Origin: Tribonema minus
Lineage: Eukaryota > Sar > Xanthophyceae > Tribonematales > Tribonemataceae
Assembly (NCBI GenBank): GCA_017506865.1
Contig: JAFCMP010000511.1
Coordinates: forward strand, 742,402-806,401
Direction of reading: 5' to 3'
Length of the DNA stretch: 64,000 nucleotides
A program made the translations under genes and the position numbers. Within the stretch, counting starts at the first letter, position 1. The number at the start of each line of letters is the position of its first letter. Of the stretch, positions 33,784-44,311 are shown in pieces. Below the pieces are notes generated by a model that saw only the letters and a list, made by a program, of their open reading frames with translations, did no database searches and was not told the origin of the DNA.

Positions 33784-36700
33784 TCACGCCCGCTTCCGTG
33801 CCTGATCGTGCTTGGGGGTACCAAGCAGCTGGCACCCGGACCGCGTGCACCGGTTCCTGAGGAACACGCCGCCGTGCCGCACGGTCACGAGTGCTGCACA
33901 AGCCAGCTGGCCTCGTCGCGATTTTCTAGCCCAGCTGCAGCGCGCAGAGGAGAGGGGGGACAGCGCTCGAAGCGTGCGCATTGAGTGACACGTGCTGAGC
34001 CTTCTGGCGAGCGGCGAACGCGTCAGGCAAGCGACACGCGCTGAGCCCGTGCCCAGCTGTGACAAGGAGAATGAGGCAGCTGTCGAGCGCGCCAGTTGCG
34101 CGACACTCGGTGGAACATCTTGCCCGGCTGCAGCCTATGCATGAAGCAACTGTCGAAAGCGCTTGTGTGCTGGAGTAGCGTGTTGACTGGAGACTTTCGC
34201 CCAGCTGCAAGGCGGAGCAAGAGGCAGCGGTCGGCGATGCGCTTGTTGAAGTGACACTCCAACAAAATATACGCATTTGAACTGCAGCCTGCAGAACGAA
34301 GCGCTTGCGTTTGTGCACCCGACTGCTGTTGTTGCTTTAACCCTACGTGTAAACTACCCCTAACCTCCCCCTCTGCCCCTAAGCGGCATTCAACGAGCCT
34401 TGTGAGGCAGCGAGCGAGGCGACGCAACATCAGCCAAGGTCACTTGTTGACTTGTCAGGCAACTACAAAATCACTGCCACATCACTCTGTTGCATCTCCA
34501 CCTTCCCATGCGACCTGTGCGACAGACAGTACAGTGCCAGCTGCCATGCGCCTTCAAGTTCAAACACTACAACTTCAACACTCGACTTGCTGAGCACTGA
34601 CAGGCGCGATACGCACCTGAGCCATGTTGGGCGGCACCGGCGGCCTGAGCACGGCCCACTTGACCATCTGCCACGCCAGCCGCGCAGACAAAATAGGTCA
34701 AAACCGCGGCGCAGAGCCGTTGCAAGAGCGCCAGTCACAAACATCCAAGGCAAGTAGATGTAGAACTGCTACGCGTATGCAGGCACACTACCTGATTTAC
34801 ACGACGTGGTATGGCAGATTGAAGAAAGAAAATGAAGTGTGTGTGATCAAGAGTGCCTCATCCACAAATAGCCCCGATAACAAGATGAAAGTGCGTATGC
34901 TTTCGCAACTTTGCAGCGGCAACGGGTCCTCAAGTCAGCGCCTGTCGCACACTCCAGGTTAGTAAACAAGCAATTGCTGCGTGTAATCTGTGACACAGAA
35001 TGCTACAGCGGTGCATTTTGTACATACCAAGCAGACATGATAGAAATTGCTGCATCTGGAAACAACATGTGCCCCTGCCGTGGGAATAACCTGCGTGGTG
35101 CTAATTTTAGCGACATGGAGCCCTCGCGACAGCGTCTGCCGTGTGTACATGGGCATGTGCAATAACAGGAGCGGCGCTGTGCTGTGCCAACACCACGTGT
35201 GAAGGCACACATGATCGTGTGTGCTTCCAATCTGAGAGGAGTGTTCAGCAATGGGCCTTCATCTATCTTATGGTATAAACGGCACAAGCCAGCTCGCGCG
35301 GCACTGAGGCTTTGCAAGTGCGCCCAGCGGGTGGCGGGGGGGGGGGGGGTCGCGGGGGTCAACATGTTGAGCATTGATGATGCATCAATGTCTGTTGTGG
35401 TTGTTGGCCATGATGCTTTACTTTTTCCCAAAGTTTGTGCCTTGTCCACTATGTTGATTCAAGTGAAATCGTGCTTTTGGATGTGGGAAGGTTGAGCACT
35501 GAAACTGTCAAGAGGCTGAGCACTGACCTTTGAGGCAGCGCTCAGCACCAGGCTCGCCTGGTCCAGTGCCGTTCTTCGTATCTGCGGCAGCAAGGGCGCC
35601 ACGGTGCCCCCAAACATACAGTCAGGAGGGCATTGACATCAGCATTGAAGGTGGCTGCAAATAGTGCACTGTGTTCAATGTGCTGGCCCTGCATTGGCCG
35701 TCAGACGACACTGCCGCTGCTCAATCTTGGCATGGGCTCCATGGTTTCAGCACTTCAAGACTCGTGAGCGGCAGGTGACACTCCTTGTTGAAGTTTTAAG
35801 TACAAATAAGGCGTCCACTGCAACAAAAGGGTATCAGCCAGGGGCCAGAGGAAGGACTGAGAGGGCTCCCAGTGCTCAGGATCATGGCATACATGCTGTA
35901 CGGACGGTGCACACGTTTGACCGCAGCGGGAAGTCCCTTGGCTGTGCAGCTAGTCAAACTGTAGCAGTAGCATGCTTACCCTAACCCTAGCCTACTTAAC
36001 CCTGACCCTGCTTCCAAGTGTGCAAAGCCACCGCATGCACACCGACCAGTTCTGCTTGCTGATGATGTTGTGTACGTGGCTGTGCTTAATGTAGCGTGAT
36101 GTGCTTCCACAACACTATGGCAAAACCCGGACTCTGGCCAGCTTTGCGTGTTTGCATCAGCTGATGCTGCCTTGAATCAAGTCAATCGCGCCGTTCTTTG
36201 TGCTAAGAAGGTGCAGTCTGTCCACCCTGTACAGACACACGGCACTACAGCAATGCTGTAGAGACGGTGTTCATTTCCTGATGAAGCGGGCGACCTGATG
36301 CAGAAGGCCACCTCAGATGTCGCGGGGCTTTGAACCATCAGGCAAAACGTAGTTAGTGATTACACTGAAGCGCGCAGTGGCAATCATGTACTAGTCACTA
36401 CTGCACAGTGTGAAATTTGATGGTCTGCCCCGGCGGCTCATCTTCAGAAGCAACTTCAATCACGTCATGACGTGAATGGTCACCTGTGTCGCTGCTCTGG
36501 CTTGTGCCACCACAGCGCTCAGCGCCTGCAGGTCAATGCTACAGCGTTGCATGGTGCACATCAAGCGGACGTGATCGACAGTGGTGCAATTGCAAAGAAC
36601 ATCTGTGCCTCTGCCACGTATATTAACCCACGTGGTGCTCACCGACGGCGCCGGTCATGGATGCGGAGCATACACCAATCGCCGCATGTTTGTATGCAGA

Positions 36701-39700
36701 CAGTTGGTGAATACATATTTGTGTACATAAATGTGCGTGACAATGGGTGCGACGCTGCACAGTCCCAACGCCCCGTGAAGGCACACATGGTAAAACGTGC
36801 TTCCGACCTGAGAGGAGTACACGTGTCTAGCAACGCACCTTCCTCAATCTTATGGTATAAGCGGCGTGAGCCAGCGCACACGGCACCGAGGCTTTGCGAC
36901 AGCGCCCAAGGGGGGGGGGACAACAGGTTGAGGGCTGATGATGCACCAGCTTTGAGTTGTTGTTAGCCATGGTACTTGACGTTTTTGAAAGTGTGTGCAT
37001 TGTCCACCAGGCTAAACCAAGTGTGACTGTGCTCTTGAAGGTTCAGATGTTGAGCTTTGAAGACGTCAAGAGGTTGAGCACTGACCTGTGAGGCAGCGCT
37101 CCGCACCAGGCTTGCCTGGCCCAGTGCCGTTCTTAGCATCTGCGCAACAGAACGCCCCAGAACGTGCAGTCAGCATGGCAGTGATACCTGCATTCATAAT
37201 GGAGCCAAAAAGTGCAATATGTGTTCAGTAGCATGATGTGCCAGAACACACACTATGGCAAAACCCCAAAGTCTGGCCAGGCCTGCATGTGTGCATCAGC
37301 TGACGCTGCCTCATCAAGTCAATCCCGACGCGATTCGTGCTAAGACAGGTGCATACTGCCGACCCTGTCCCTAACCCTGACCCTATGAAACACGGCACTG
37401 CAGCAATGCTGCAGAGATGATGGTCATCTCGTGATGATAATTATCTCCTGATGGTGATCATCTCCGATGTTGATCATCTCTTGATGAGGTGGGCGACTGA
37501 TGCAGACGGCCACCTCAGACGCTGCTGGGGCACAGCAACGATGTGCCTTTTGCACCGTCAGGCAAAACGCAATTACTCTAGAGCGCACAGTGACATTCAT
37601 GTAGTAGTCACTACTGCAAAAAGCGTTGTGATAGACCGCACCGGCGGCTCATCGTTATGTACAGGCCCAATGCCAATGGTCACCTGTGGCGCTGCTCTGG
37701 CCGCTTAGGGTTAGGTTAGGTTAGGGTTAGGGTTAGGGTTAGGGTAAGGGTTAGGCGTTCAGCACCTGCAGGTCGACAGCAGCAGCTGCAGCACCAGCAG
37801 CACCAGCAGCGACAGGAGCAAGATTTTAGGTACAGGTGGTGCTGGCTCCACCCTAACCATAACCCGTGAGGGATAATGCGCATTGACTTTAACCCTCACT
37901 TTAACTCCAACCCTAACCCTCACCCCAACCATAACCCTTGCAGCACGGGGCGCAAGTGGGCGTGCGCTGCTGCCGCAAAGTGACTCAGATATGATAAGCC
38001 ACATGTTTCAATCTGTGAGAGCGTTGAGCCTCATCTTGATGCGACTTGTCGCACGACGCGGCGTGCATGGCTTCTGAGCGTTGACTGAGCACTGACCGAC
38101 CTGCACAATTGCCTTGGAGTGAAGGTCAGAGCCGCCAGCGCCGTCTGCCCCAGGCAGGCCCTGCAGGCCTGCCACAACTACGCGAGGCATGGGGGAGCGA
38201 GCAGCGAAGCACTAAAATACTTTGATCATGGAATGGTAGGGAAGTCGCCAAGCTCGGCAGGCATATGCAGCGCAGCGACAGGTGCGACCGACGCGCCAGC
38301 GCCTGCACATGGGATGTCATGCAGCGGCGCACGCGTTCACAGCCAGCGGCGCAGCATCGGATCATGTGAATGGTTCATGATGCAGCAGGGCACGTGCGGT
38401 TGCGAATCTGCACTTGAACAGCGGCCTAGTGTCGGCCACTGCCAGCGCTGTCGACAGCGCACTTGTATGCACCGGTTTCAGGCCTCACCGGTGAAGACAC
38501 TTGATTGTGCACGCAGATGAAGAGCGGTGTCAGGCGCACTGCAAACTCGGTGTGCGCATGAGCGCAGCAGCGGTTCTCGTCGATGGTTTGATGGTAATGC
38601 TCGCAAGGCTTACGACGCCGTCGCGTGCGACAAGGACGCTCAAATTCTACCACGGTCCATCACCATCATGCATACATACCTCCGTGCGTCATTTCGCCTC
38701 CCACTCGTGCAATGTGTCGCGTCAGCTGCGCACTTGGGAGCTCGCATGAATTGAAGAAGCAAATCAGTGGAATCACAAGTAAACCCCTTCACCTCCCCCC
38801 CCCCTCCCCCCTTTGACTCCCCCCGCTCTCAACCTACGCCATGTCAGTTGGCGGCCAAGCTCTCGCCAGGGCAGACACGCCCGCGACGGCGTCACGACAA
38901 TGCAGCGGCGCCACAAATACAAATGGTACCAACGCCCCTTCCCATTCTCACCTCACCTTCCCAGTGAACCATCACCTCCGATCTGCTAGCAAAGCACCTC
39001 AAACACAGATGCGAGCAAAATCCTCCCCTGCTGAAAGAGCCCCTGGAACCTCGTGACAGAACGCACCTGCGAGAGCGCCGACAACTATGCATCAGCATGC
39101 CTGCACAGCTCCCTCAGCGGCGCGACTACAACAAACCACGACCCTCAAGTACCTGCGCCCCCTGCCTCATCCCACCTCCCAGTCAACCACCACCTCAAGT
39201 CTGCACCACTGCACGTGTAGCATCAATTTCCTACCTCCAAGCGCAACGCGCTCATCGCGGCACGCACCTGTGAGTGCGCTGACGCCCGCGCAACGCGAGT
39301 CTGCACAGCTCCCGCACAGCGGCGCGGCAGCACTGCTCAGCAGGTGTGTGGAGCGCTGCCACAGCGGCGTCAGCGCTCCGCCGCCAGTGCAGGAAAGGCG
39401 TCGCGGCAGTGCTTACCAGCCGTGCCAAGTGGCAGATGGGCACGAAGGACGTGGTGGCGAACTGCAAGGGGGGGGGGTGTTGGGGGACCTGGGGGGGATA
39501 TGAGCGTCGGGGCGGTGCATGATGTGATGTGCGCAAGGGTGACGCTTCTACGCTGCATGCAGGAGCGCACAGCTACAAATGGCTGCTGTTCCTGGTGTCC
39601 ATTGCGCACATCTCTCTGCTCTGCTCGCCACCACCATTCCTGGCTAGACTGTGCAGAGCCTAACCCTAACCCATATCCTAAGGATACCCTCACTGCACTC

Positions 39701-42674
39701 CACATCATGCGCAGAACATACATGCAGACCTGTATACAGTCGGCACTTGCGCTGAGACATGCTGCGCGCCTGTCAATACGCGCGCGCGATGTCACAGTAG
39801 CCCATCATCCCCTGCCACCACGACTGAAGCGGCGGCACGGCACAGCCAGCGGGGCGGAAGTGTGTGTATAAGAGAGGAGGAGAGCGCAGCGTCCGTCTCG
39901 ACACGCACTGATGGGGTATGACATTGCATACCCTACATACATACCCTACAATTGCCTACTTACTGTACAGGTTTCTCCATACTGGAGTTGCGTTACTCAC
40001 GTTAGTCCACCACTGCAAGGTCCAGCATCGCTCCGGTACTGTTCCAACCGTGGACCAGAACTGTTCGTCCACTTGCACAAGCACAACATTAACGTCTGTG
40101 TCAATTCAGCCTGCCCTCGTCAAATGCTGTTCTGCACTTCTGCATTGAATCCGTTTTGTTCAGTGCCCAACTCTGCGGCTGTCACTAGTGCCGTCACACG
40201 CAGCTGCTGCAACATCAATGAGATGGAGAGAGGGCGGAGCACACTTTGCCGCGACGATGGTGCTGCACGGCACCCGCGGCCGCAATGCCTGCACAGCGCA
40301 AAATCCTAGAGCAACACTCTGCCTACCCTATCCCTAACCCTGACGTCGACGATGACTGATGCCTGTTGCGCATCTCGCAAGCAAAGCGGCCGTGCCACTC
40401 GCCCGCTGCCTGCATGATTGGCCATCACAGCAAGTGAGCGTTATGACAGACAGCAGCTGCCATGCAGAGACCGCTGCCGTTAGAGCTGAAAGGTGCGGGC
40501 GACCACGCACGCTTGGAGCGCTGCTGCAGCAGCTGAGTGGCGTAGGAGCGAGTGTCGTCACATGTAGAAGATGAAGTTGAAGTTGACACACCGGCCGCCA
40601 GCGACTGTGCGAGAAGCCGCGAGGGCTCCAGTTCTCTCCTCAAGTACACGAACACGGTGTGCAAGGGCACGAGGTACCGCTGCACGGTCGTGTTCCCGAG
40701 CCGCGCTGCCGCGAGGAGCGTAGCTGCGAGCTGCCGTGCGGCGCCGGCAGCAACGCGCAGCGGCACCGCCAGCGCCGCCGCCCAGCGCAGCAGTTGTCCC
40801 CCAGGCCGCTCTCCCCCCCATTTTAGCCTATGGGGGTATGTAGAGGGGGGTTCCAGGGGACAAGCGCAGCAGCAGCGCCGTGGTGCTGGCGTGCATGAGG
40901 GCGAGCAGCCACGCGAGCGCGCGCGCGAGGGTGCCGCAGGCGCCGCGCACGTCGCCCTTCACGAACTGCGGCCGCGCAGGCGCGCACGCATATGAAGGCA
41001 CACGCAAAGGCACAAATGGTAAGGATGCAAGGAGGTCTTGAGTGCGCTGCGCGTACATGTGCCTCAGAGCACATGTATGTGTATGCATGTACATGTATGT
41101 ATGCAGGCTACGGACGCCGCGCCCGAACCCTCCACGAACTGCAGCCACGCGGCGTCGGGATATAACGTGTTCTTCGAGTGCGCAGTGCATGCACGTACTT
41201 TTGTTGTAGGTCTTCTACTTGGGGCTGCGGAAGTGCCCATGCATGCAACTCAGACTGTATCCAAGTACTTCTATGATGCATAGGCGATGCACATCATCAT
41301 CGGTGAACTTACACATGCGCGAACGCTGCACGCATCAGCCCTGCCGTCGGCCACGCGCGACAGGCACGCTGTGTGGCGGCGGCGGTGGTGGCGGCGCCGC
41401 GCGAGAAAATGCGCGTTGTTCCCGCAGACCACGGGCGCGCCTTGTGAGCGAAGATCCATCGCGAGCGCATGCTTGCACGGATGCGCACGATGCGACTCCG
41501 CATGCCTCAATGCTGAAGCACATGAGCAGACACAGACCCTAACCCTAACCCTAAAGCTAACTCTGATTGCGGCGTGCGTGTGGCGCAGCGCACGGATGTC
41601 CCACCTGTTGTTGTGCGCTGAGCACTGTCGGCACCTAGCCCTAATGCTAACCCTAACCGTAACCCTAACCCTAACCGCACGCCCACGTCGCCATATAGCA
41701 GCGCCACAACGCTGCCGCGCCCCATGAACGGCAGCAAGCTGCCAATCCTAATCCTAACCCCAACACTAAGCCTAACCCTACACCGCTGCAAGGCGACGCT
41801 CCACGAATGGCAGGCAGCAGGCTGCCAACCCTAACCCTAACCCTATCCCTAACCCTAATCCTAACCCTGCAGCACGCCATGTACGCCGGCAGGGAGTAGT
41901 CAAGCAGCATAAGCAGGCACCACCACAGGCGCCTGTGCAACAATCGAGAGAGCCGAGCGGCAGCTTTCATAAAGCAGCAGTTGTCGGTACTGCTGCAATG
42001 TGTACTAATGGGTACTACAACGAAGGGAGGTCCAGCAGCCATGTGCATGCACCAACGAAGCATGGCATTTGAATGCTAAAAAATGGAATGTGCTCCTGCT
42101 GGCATAGAGCGCTGGCAGCCTACGCTGTTGATCGTTTCGCAGAAGGCGACAGTGCTCTGCTTGAGTCCAAGGTGATTTGAAGCAAGTATCAGCTTCGGCT
42201 GATCTCATTTTTGTTTCTGCCATCAGGCGCAGCGTGCGACACACTTAGGATTAAGGTAATGGATTAGGTTGAAGCATGCGTACCTGCTGGCGTATTTACA
42301 GCAGGTTGAGCGCCATTTGAAGCAGCGCAGGCAGCTTGCACCTTTTGTAGGCTACTACACCAGCAACTGTAACTATCAATGGCGTTTCCAGGACCTTGAT
42401 GTCCTTGCGCATGAATCATTGGGCATATTTGAAGGCTGCCAAACGGAATGTGCACCTACTGGCGTTCTCCGCCCGACAGTCATCCAGCAGCACCAAGAAC
42501 ATCCGCATGTCTTGTCCTAACCCTAACCCTCAGGCTAACCCTAGCTCTAACCCTACCCCAGCATCTCCGGACCGTCAGCAGCGCGCACCGCCGCCGCTGC
42601 AAAAGCGGTGCTTACGAAATGCTGGCAAGGTACCCGTCTGTGACCATGTACACCAGATGATCTCGAACGCATTT
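33784..42674 (-). CDS. Unrecognised multi-exon gene with very small exons
   Basis: Paired GT-AG exons on the minus strand: 42674-42616, 41932-41866 (the phases join and read VYMVTDGYLAS, then RLWWCLLMLLDYSL), about 40967-40592 (interrupted by a 70-bp insertion; hydrophobic helices, HTVFVYLRRELEP), 39461-39417, 38160-38101, 37139-37086, 36525-36484, 35581-35528, 34667-34617 (VKWAVLRPPVPPN) and a possible last exon 33931-33784. Several exons are 42-60 nt, phase 0, and helical (TALGQASLVRSAASQ). That would fit a HEAT/ARM-type solenoid, but I do not recognise the protein. The 5' end is not found. The insertion in the 40.6-41.0 kb exon shifts the frame, so the gene may be dying. The model is partial; some exons may be wrong. 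Confidence 0.4.
33930..34290. repeat. Tandem acceptor-edge repeats, about 75-115 bp
   Basis: A GCCCAGCTG / CCGGCTGCAG acceptor-like edge followed by a purine-rich AAG(G/C)AG..GAGGCAGC(T/G)GTCG block recurs at about 33930, 34049, 34123 and 34199. On the minus strand each copy reads as CAG followed by CTGGGC or CCGGGC, like the start of the terminal exon. Confidence 0.65.
35195..37790. repeat. Tandem segmental duplication carrying an exon pair
   Basis: The stretch 35195-35600 aligns with 36773-37150, and about 36205-36540 aligns with about 37340-37775, with many substitutions. The shared landmarks are GTGAAGGCACACATGRT, TTATGGTATAA, TTGAGCACTGACCT, GCTCTGG and GCACCTGCAGGTC-type blocks. The 54-nt exon (35528-35581 versus 37086-37139) and the 42-nt exon (36484-36525 versus 37682-37765) are both duplicated, so the coding pattern repeats as well. 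Confidence 0.8.
37707..37756 (+). repeat. Telomeric tract inside a duplicated exon
   Basis: About 50 bp of TTAGGG repeats (with TTAGG and TAAGGG variants) sits within the copy of the 42-nt exon. The intact paralogue at 36484-36525 has about 17 bp of ordinary sequence at the same point. Confidence 0.9.
37850..37940. repeat. Degenerate telomere-like tract
   Basis: Loose CCCTAA / CCATAACCC / CTTTAACCC units ending in CCCTTGCAG, resembling a 3' splice site on plus. Confidence 0.6.
38920..39330. repeat. Tandem exon-edge repeat, about 200 bp
   Basis: Acceptor/donor-bounded segments at about 39067-39115 and 39267-39320 share CACCTG(C/T)GAG, a GACN GC-rich core and the CTGCACAGCTCC flank. The 80-100 bp before each are also similar (TTCCCAGT/CTCCCAGT, CAACC, CACCTC). 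Confidence 0.55.
40794..40863. mobile_element. 70-bp mini inverted-repeat element with 9-bp TSD
   Basis: The ends are inverted (TTGTCCCC at 40794, GGGGACAA ending 40863) and the interior is a loose palindrome around TTTTAGCCTA. Perfect 9-bp direct repeats GCGCAGCAG flank it (40785-40793 and 40864-40872). Without the 79 bp (element plus one TSD) the minus-strand reading joins smoothly (ASTTALLL into RWAAALAV). Confidence 0.8.
41537..41868. repeat. Four telomere-like tracts alternating with exon-like segments
   Basis: CCCTAA-rich tracts at about 41537-41556, 41638-41680, 41746-41780 and 41828-41868 are separated by GC-rich segments of ~40-80 bp. On the minus strand the segments start after GGCAG or GACAG and end at GGTTAGG, so the tracts look like short introns. 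Two segments share the CTGCTGCC..CAT..G(T/G)GG edge, so exon-edge duplication is also present. Confidence 0.75.
42517..42557. repeat. Telomere-like tract
   Basis: CCTAACCCTAACCCTCAGG, then CTAACCCTAG and CTAACCCTACCCC, just downstream (minus sense) of exon 42674-42616. Confidence 0.75.
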
Positions 42675-44311
42675 CTCGATAGCCATGGGCTGTTTGTGCG
42701 CAATCCCGCGAGTTTGAATGTGGTGTGCGATGCGCGGTCGGTGCGCTGTGCTCACCGTGATGCCCTTGCTTTGAGAGTGGAGCGTCGAGTGAGGATTTTT
42801 CTTCATTACTTGGTCGCCGTCACATTGGTCTTGTCGCGTTCACATTTGCGTAGCTCCCATACACCATCGCAGCAATACTTTGCTCGCATTTCACACGTGC
42901 CATTGTCCAGGTCCATGACGGGCAACCCCAGGTCTAATGAGATGATGCATAATTTCATTTGCGATATCAACCAGTCTTCGCGAGTTTTTCAGTTTTGCTG
43001 CCCAGTCATTGTTCATGTTTTTGATCCGTGCGGTACGATGATCTGATTTGATCCATTCATTTCCATTCAGACCAGACAGCAGAGGTTGTAACTTGAATGA
43101 ATTCATCAATATGAGCTGAGGCACTTCTGATGCTTTGTACTTTGCGGTATGAGTTTGTGAGCCTCAGAGCGCGATTGATGTGCTTTCCAGTTGCGTCCCG
43201 TGTCGAGCCCTGAGGCAGTAGATATAACCTGAACCTTCATTGGCACCCTGAATTGTTGCACGCGAACTGGCCAAGGCAACAGGATAAGTAACAAGGTGTG
43301 ATTTGCACTTGCTGCGCTGAAAACAGCACATTTACCGTCAATGTAAATGCAGAGCACTTTTGTTGCTGGCTCAAACGCTCAGAAGAGGTGACAGCCTCAA
43401 TGCATCAAACACAGCTCAGAGTCTAACCACTTTGCAGCTTTGAGATTCTTGCCTTCAGCAACTTCACCTCGGAGTGGCTATGCTTGCTCGAGTGACAGTA
43501 TTCCAACAGCTGCTGTGATGAGCAACTACTCCTCTCCAGTCCGGGTGTCAATAGTCAGCCGCCTCGGCGGCAGCACCAAAGGAACCCATCAAGAGTTGAG
43601 GACAAAGGGCGACAGTGACGCAACGAACAAACACACTCATTGACAATCAGTACAACACATATCATATCAAAAGAATTAGGTCATGCAGCTGGAAAGATTG
43701 TTTTACGATGTCTGCGAGATCGATATTAGTGTTCCGCTGCGATTGCATTCTGTCTCTGACAGGGTTCATTTGGCTCTGCTGAAGGTGCAGCAGGTGCGGC
43801 TTCTTCCAGGGAGTGTCTGCCTCTTCTTTGTTTGACCGTTATGAGGCAGAGAGGCTGCTGCCAGTGGACATACAGCACTAGGCTGCTGACACTATGCAAA
43901 AGCACCAAGTGGTGGTGATGTTCAGAAGTGGTGTCAGAAACGTAGACGATGCCTCTATTGATAGCCTCACTCGGAGGCCTTGAAGTAGGCTTTGAAGCGA
44001 AGTCACACATTCTCAACAGTCGCTTGTGCAGCGATAACAGCAGGAAAACAAAAACCCAAAGCACGTCATGAACTCTCACGTGGCAGCACAGCGGCTCCCT
44101 CCCTGGGGGCAAAGCAGAAGCGAAGCCCCGAGCTCAGTCAGCGAGCACTTCGATCAGCAGTCTGCCAGAGCACACAGTATGCTGCCAGCACAGTACAGTA
44201 CAGGAGAAGCCTCAACCTCTGTCTGTGGCTTCTGAAGTTGCCTCGAGGGGGTGTTGAAGTTATGAAAAATTCACGGCAATTCTGAGCAAGGCAAAGGGGC
44301 ACCTTGGGCGC
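42675..44311. other. Intergenic or 5' part of the minus-strand gene
   Basis: I could not extend the minus-strand exon chain convincingly here. A minus frame at 43726-44112 ends in a Glu/Ala/Pro-rich tail but has no recognised domain. Otherwise only short chance ORFs. Confidence 0.4.

Noticed and set aside
42396-43046. 216-residue plus-strand ORF
   Set aside because: Contains telomere-derived NPNP runs and overlaps a better minus-strand exon (42674-42616).
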